Positions 18,134 through 22,298 of a stretch of 22,298 nt of DNA are shown here, piece after piece. The first letter of the stretch is position 1; each line of letters starts with the position of its first letter. Below the pieces are notes generated by a model, which saw nothing but the letters and a program-made list of their open reading frames with translations, was not told the origin of the DNA and searched no databases. A program made the position numbers and the translations under genes. This DNA is from Phoronis ovalis (Eukaryota; Phoronida; Phoronidae), in the NCBI GenBank assembly GCA_028565635.1, contig JAOXYB010089385.1, positions 1 through 22,298 on the forward strand, in the 5' to 3' direction.

Positions 18134-21100
18134 GTAAGCTATTTATTTTATAAAAATAGTTATAGCAATTTCTTGTAGTAACAGGGGTTAGTCTTACGTG
18201 TAATTGCCCTTTGACAGCCGAATACTGAAGAAAACTTATGATACATTCGCATTTGTATACAGATTTCCTAGCTGATTGACGATATATTTCATCTATAAAT
18301 GGTTAATGTATTTATATGCGATGTGTTTACTTTAAAAATTACTTGTAACACAAATTTCGATGAAAATAAAGGTAGAATATTTCCTCTTTAAGAAGTAAAC
18401 GCTACTATAAAAAAATATAACTTGTTCGTCATTGTAGCTTTGAAATGCTTATTGTGGCAAAAATGAAAATGCGATTGATTGTACTTAGCTAGACTGATGG
18501 AGTTTTTTCTTAGTTTATAGTTGACTGTCCATTTTACTTTCGGACACGTTACCATATATAAATTAGTTAGCAAATGGATTATATTTTAATTTTTTTATAA
18601 TCCATTAACATGCACTCTTTTCTTAATATGTTTATATTCACTGCTGTTGGCGTATAACTTAAAATGTTTATTCATTAAATTTGTTTGCGTGAACTGAAGA
18701 AAAACAAAGACAAACGTTTGTGGTGCGTGTACCAACGCAAGAGGCATATGTATAAGGCAATTGTGCATATCGGATAATTCCTTCAAATATGTATATATAC
18801 AAAGAAAAACATGACCGACCTTAAAAATCTACCACTTTGTATTGTAAAAGTATTTCTAAAACGTTTTAGGAATAAATATAAGCATTAATTGCTAATTTAT
18901 TCTCTTTCAAGAGGAGTAAAATAGTAAGTAGTAAGCATAACTAAACACATTATACTTACGCATACTTGGTATCAGGTAACCAATCCACTGTCTCAAGTGT
19001 TTTCTGAATTCTAGCTTCCCCTGGGCGGTCACTGGATATTTTCTATTTGAAAGTGAATATACTTTCGCACATAGTGAAAGAAATCAAAATATTGAGGTGG
19101 ATGGGAAAATAAATTATATTCTTATGCCACCTCAAACATTATAAAAAACACCCACATACAGCTTGCCTTATCACAAAATTACTTTTAATTATCCAAACTT
19201 AAATGAAGAATATTTAGATAACACACTTCCTATTGCGTGAAACAGTGGTTAGTTTGAACCCTTCCCTCAATATCTCACAGTTACGAAGTCGAACATTTGT
19301 TCAAGTTTCGGTTTGTTTGCACACAGTAGCTTAACTCTTCGGATATTTATGAACAATTGCCAATTAATGACCGTGGACGAAGAAACTGTTGCATGTTCAA
19401 GTTGTGGAGTGTGTTCGCGCCCAATAAAAATCGGGTAAAAATATGCGTACGTATTTTATCAAAGGAACAATACTGTAGCTAGTAATGTAAATTTAAACTT
19501 ATTTACGTGTTCATACACGAATAAGATCTATACAAGAAGTAATACAATCAAGTTCATAACCTTGTACTTGTATGAAAACATGCTTTTTAGTTCCAAGACA
19601 AATTGTTTTTAAATTTTAGTTCAGCATTACAAAAGGAAACAAAAAGAAGTTAGAAAAGCTTGAAAAACTAGACAAGGTAAGTAACTGAAAATCAACAATC
19701 AATATAGCAGGGAAATAATGAACAGCTTGACGCTTCGTTTGCTCTTTAGAATTGCATGTACATGTCGTTGACATTTTTTTGTTGCGAGATATTGAAAATT
19801 ATTTTGAATGTTTAATCGAAATCTATTATTCCTGGTGAAGCGCGATCTAAAATGTTACATTAAAATTATGATGCATACTTGCCGGTGTTTTGTATATTCA
19901 GTTATCAAATCACCTTTATTCTCAGAAACAGGTTCTATGCTATATAGCTGTGAAATCCAGATGTATGCTTAGCTTTACACCGTTGCCATTGGTCGCAAAA
20001 AGTAATATTTGCTACAAAATCGTGCCAGACATCTTCCGAGAGCCCTCCTACCATAAGGACATATTTTATTAATTGTTATGTTTATTAAATAAAAGTAGCA
20101 TTTTGTGCTATAGAACATGTGTATGTGTACTTTTCAGTGTACTGATGGTGATGACTCCTCTCTTGAGAGTGGTGATGAAAATAAAGAACGCGGAAACTGG
20201 TCTGGACAATTGGATTTTCTACTCTCATGTTTGGGATATGCTGTAGGACTTGGAAATGTTTGGAGATTTCCTTACTTATGTTACAGAAATGGAGGAGGTA
20301 GATATATGAAACCTGAAATCGAATATAGTAGTTCTTGATTCCTCCCTTATGTAGATTTCAAATTCCAGTGAGTCTTGTATGAGTGGGGCCTTGTTGTTGT
20401 TACAACAGCAAACAGTGGTGGTACAATATTTCATATACATGCTTGATCGATTTGATATCCTCGAGTAAAATCATAATCACCCATGGTTGTAAAATATAAA
20501 TCAACATCAAACATGTGAATTTGAAAGAAAGAATACATTCGTGTTTTTTTTCACAATCACAATAATCAAATAGAAAACTTATACTTTACTAATTCATGCA
20601 CAGCGGAAGCAATGATAAAATAGGAATAAAATAAATTTTATGACAATAAAATTCATTAAATATATATATGCGCGTGTATTTACAGGTGCGTTCTTCATTC
20701 CATATTTCATCATGTTATTCTTTGTTGGTTTACCAATCTTCTTTATGGAACTTTCCCTCGGTCAGTTTTCTAGCAGTGGTCCTCTTACTTGCTACAGGTT
20801 TTCTCCGCTATTTTCAGGTAGGTATTGGGAATAATCAGTATATATCGCATTGTTTAGAGGACAACATTCGATGCTAACACTGTAGAATTTAATAATTAAA
20901 TAGTGCTTTATTTTTAATTATATTTCTGTTCTGTTCTTTATATGAATAAATATAGTGATTATCAGCATTTTTCTATTATATGTAACAATAAATACAAGCT
21001 TCATCACGTATTCGATACGAAGCCACCTACCGGAAACGTTTGAAACAAGATGGCTCTGACTGTGATCCTCCTGGTGGCGAACACGAAAAACTCCAGACGC

Positions 21101-22298
21101 ACTTCAAATGATTACCTTCAGTAATCAAAACACTCGAATTTCAACTAACAATTCTTTAAATCTGTGTGGGACACATTAATTGAGGACACGAAAATATTGA
21201 AAATAAATTCTTAACCTATGGAATTAATCTTAGACCTGTTATTTCAGGCATAGGTATTGGTATGGTAGCTGTCTCAGCACTGGTTTGTATTTATTACAAC
21301 ATGATAATAGCATGGGCTTTGTTTTATTTGGGAGTGTCATTCACTGATAAATTACCATGGGCTGACTGCAGTAATGACTGGAATCAACCAAGAGGAGATG
21401 GAGTCTGTAAGTTCATTTTATATGAGAAAAACTTTCTTATTAGAAATCTTCATACAAATCTGTATGATGTTGTACATATTACAACTCTACTACATTATAC
21501 GAGTACCACCTAGCACTAATATGATACTAATACTAAATACGGATACAAAATAAAAAATTTTTGGCAAAATTCATATTGAATTGATATGTCTTCAAACACA
21601 TACTTATTTTCTTGATGACAACAACTGCTTTAAAATAAAGGCGTTATGTCTTCAAGGTATATAATATGATATGAAAATTTACTATAGTAATAACATGTTT
21701 GTTCACTAGTTTGCAAGGATATGATTCCAACAGTAAACTGCTCAGGATTAGGGGAAACTGAGTATAATAATGGCACTTGCTACACATATGAAGGAACAAG
21801 TAACTCAACCTTAATTGGTCTCTGGAACGAAACTGCTGCAGAAGAAAGTGGTATCAAGAAACAGTCTGCGAGCGAACAATATTATGAGTAGGAGCATTAA
21901 TTAAATTCTTTAAAATTAAAAAATATATCTTCACTCACTTGATATAGTTGGTTAATCTAATTTCAGTGTAATTGCTATACTAAGTAGTAGTAGTAGTAGT
22001 ATAGTACTGTACAAGACTTGGGAATTACCATGCAGGCTTAAAACAACATAGCTGAATTTCATTATATGGTATTGCATGGTATGGTAGTGGTATAAATGCT
22101 GCTAGTAGATGTGTTCCAGAAGTAGCCAAATTAGTTTGCTGCATTGCACACATGAAAATTTAACAATTATTTATATCTTTTCAGTCGTTATGTACTTGGT
22201 AGGAGTAGTGGTATTGAAAAGATGGGGACTGTTCGCTGGCAGTTAGTGCTGTGTTTATTCGCAGCTTGGATTATTGTATTCTTGTGTCTTATAAAAGG
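18014..22298 (+). CDS. SLC6 Na+/Cl--coupled amino-acid (glycine/GABA-like) transporter, 5' part
   Basis: SLC6 proteins are plasma-membrane symporters with 12 TM helices. The visible exons (18014-18133, 19620-19676, 20138-20297, 20686-20817, 21248-21406, 21710-21887, 22185 to the edge) join in frame into about 306 residues. TM1 carries [20 protein letters not shown] and [17 protein letters not shown] (residues 77-113); Gly96, rather than the Asp of monoamine carriers, points to an amino-acid substrate. TM2 holds [10 protein letters not shown] (131-140). TM3 has IYYN, including the substrate-site Tyr. Extracellular loop 2 has four sequons (N219, N230, N241, N249). TM4 begins after VRWQL. The N-terminus (1-59) has heptad hydrophobics, unusual for the family. 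The exact substrate cannot be assigned; glycine-transporter-like is the best guess. The remaining eight or so helices lie beyond the right edge. Confidence 0.92.
18957..19090. repeat. Dispersed repeat, copy 2 (see 4207-4408)
   Basis: It lies inside intron 1 of the SLC6 gene in the same orientation as the copy at 4207. The atcaggtaaccaat block is at 18971-18984 and the c(c/t)ctgggc to gtgaaagaa block at 19018-19083. This copy is shorter between the blocks. Its minus-strand reading is interrupted by a stop, so it is not an active gene. Confidence 0.6.
19620..19676 (+). CDS. SLC6 gene exon 2, basic linker
   Basis: 19 codons, [19 protein letters not shown], phase 0 at both ends. Acceptor aaattttag, donor aag|gtaagt. 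Lys-rich and helical, it continues the Leu spacing of exon 1. Confidence 0.68.
20138..20297 (+). CDS. SLC6 gene exon 3, TM1
   Basis: It starts with an acidic stretch, [20 protein letters not shown], then the hallmark TM1 and NGG. Acceptor ttttcag, donor ggag|gtagat, phase 1. The Arg and Trp of R-G-N-W form the usual cytoplasmic gate region. Confidence 0.93.
20686..20817 (+). CDS. SLC6 gene exon 4, TM2
   Basis: It encodes [20 protein letters not shown] then [13 protein letters not shown] and CYRFSPLF. Acceptor tttacag, donor tcag|gtaggt, phase 1. Confidence 0.94.
21248..21406 (+). CDS. SLC6 gene exon 5, TM3 and start of loop 2
   Basis: It encodes [40 protein letters not shown] and [12 protein letters not shown]. 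Acceptor atttcag, donor gtct|gtaagt, phase 1. Confidence 0.93.
21710..21887 (+). CDS. SLC6 gene exon 6, glycosylated loop 2
   Basis: 58 full codons, [20 protein letters not shown] onward to SASEQYY, with sequons at NCS, NGT, NST and NET. Acceptor ttcactag; donor ga|gtagga is weak but gives the correct join (Asp) to exon 7. Confidence 0.87.
21983..22000. repeat. (AGT)6 microsatellite
   Basis: Six perfect AGT units in the intron before SLC6 exon 7. Confidence 0.95.
22185..22298 (+). CDS. SLC6 gene exon 7 (cut by window edge), TM4
   Basis: It encodes [20 protein letters not shown] then [18 protein letters not shown], the conserved Y-V-L...G-x-x-x-W/L approach to TM4. Acceptor ttttcag. The donor is not reached. 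Confidence 0.93.

Noticed and set aside
18595-18786. 63-codon minus-strand frame in the SLC6 intron
   Set aside because: There is no recognisable domain and it lies wholly inside an intron on the other strand.

Overview
This is AT-rich nuclear DNA from an animal, most likely a marine invertebrate. Genes are split by short GT-AG introns, polyadenylation signals are AATAAA, and the families present are metazoan (FoxQ2 forkhead, vertebrate-like Nup155, SLC6 transporter). A spiralian or hemichordate would fit, because both have FoxQ2 and an intron-rich Nup155, but the phylum cannot be fixed from the sequence alone.

Layout, left to right. Positions 1-950 are repeat-rich: a 122-bp-spaced direct repeat, a degenerate minisatellite and an element with a GC-rich palindrome. 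Positions 950-6475 hold a degenerating FoxQ2 cluster. The first copy is a minus-strand remnant (953-1091) keeping only the N-terminal coding part. The second is a plus-strand copy (2446-3263) with a TATA/CCAAT promoter and a full N-terminus, broken by one missing base inside the forkhead domain. The third is an open single-exon copy (5589-6200) with a complete forkhead domain but no N-terminal region. Copies one and two face away from each other and share about 490 bp of promoter plus 5' coding sequence as a large inverted repeat (953-1440 against 2096-2584). Copies two and three share their forkhead domain, C-terminal tail and 3' UTR.

Positions 7393-15146 carry the last 15 recognisable exons (about 651 codons) of the inner-ring nucleoporin gene Nup155, plus strand, ending at a TAG stop. 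Its first half is not visible anywhere in the 7.3 kb upstream. The FoxQ2 cluster therefore seems to sit inside a long Nup155 intron, unless the assembly is wrong or this Nup155 is a partial copy. One intron appears to use a GC donor.

Positions 15147-18013 are intergenic, with the Nup155 3' UTR, a perfect 45-bp palindrome, a degenerate minisatellite and a 38-bp tandem duplication. Positions 18014-22298 hold the 5' part of a plus-strand SLC6 sodium/chloride-coupled transporter of the amino-acid (glycine/GABA-like) type. Seven exons are visible, from the start codon through TM1-TM3 and the large extracellular loop into TM4; the gene leaves the right edge. Its first exons predict a coiled-coil N-terminus, which is unusual for the family.

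No tRNA, rRNA, CRISPR array or intact transposon was seen. The three gene families are not functionally linked as far as the sequence shows. The points most worth checking are the head-to-head FoxQ2 duplication with a very conserved promoter block, the nesting within Nup155, and the coiled-coil SLC6 N-terminus.
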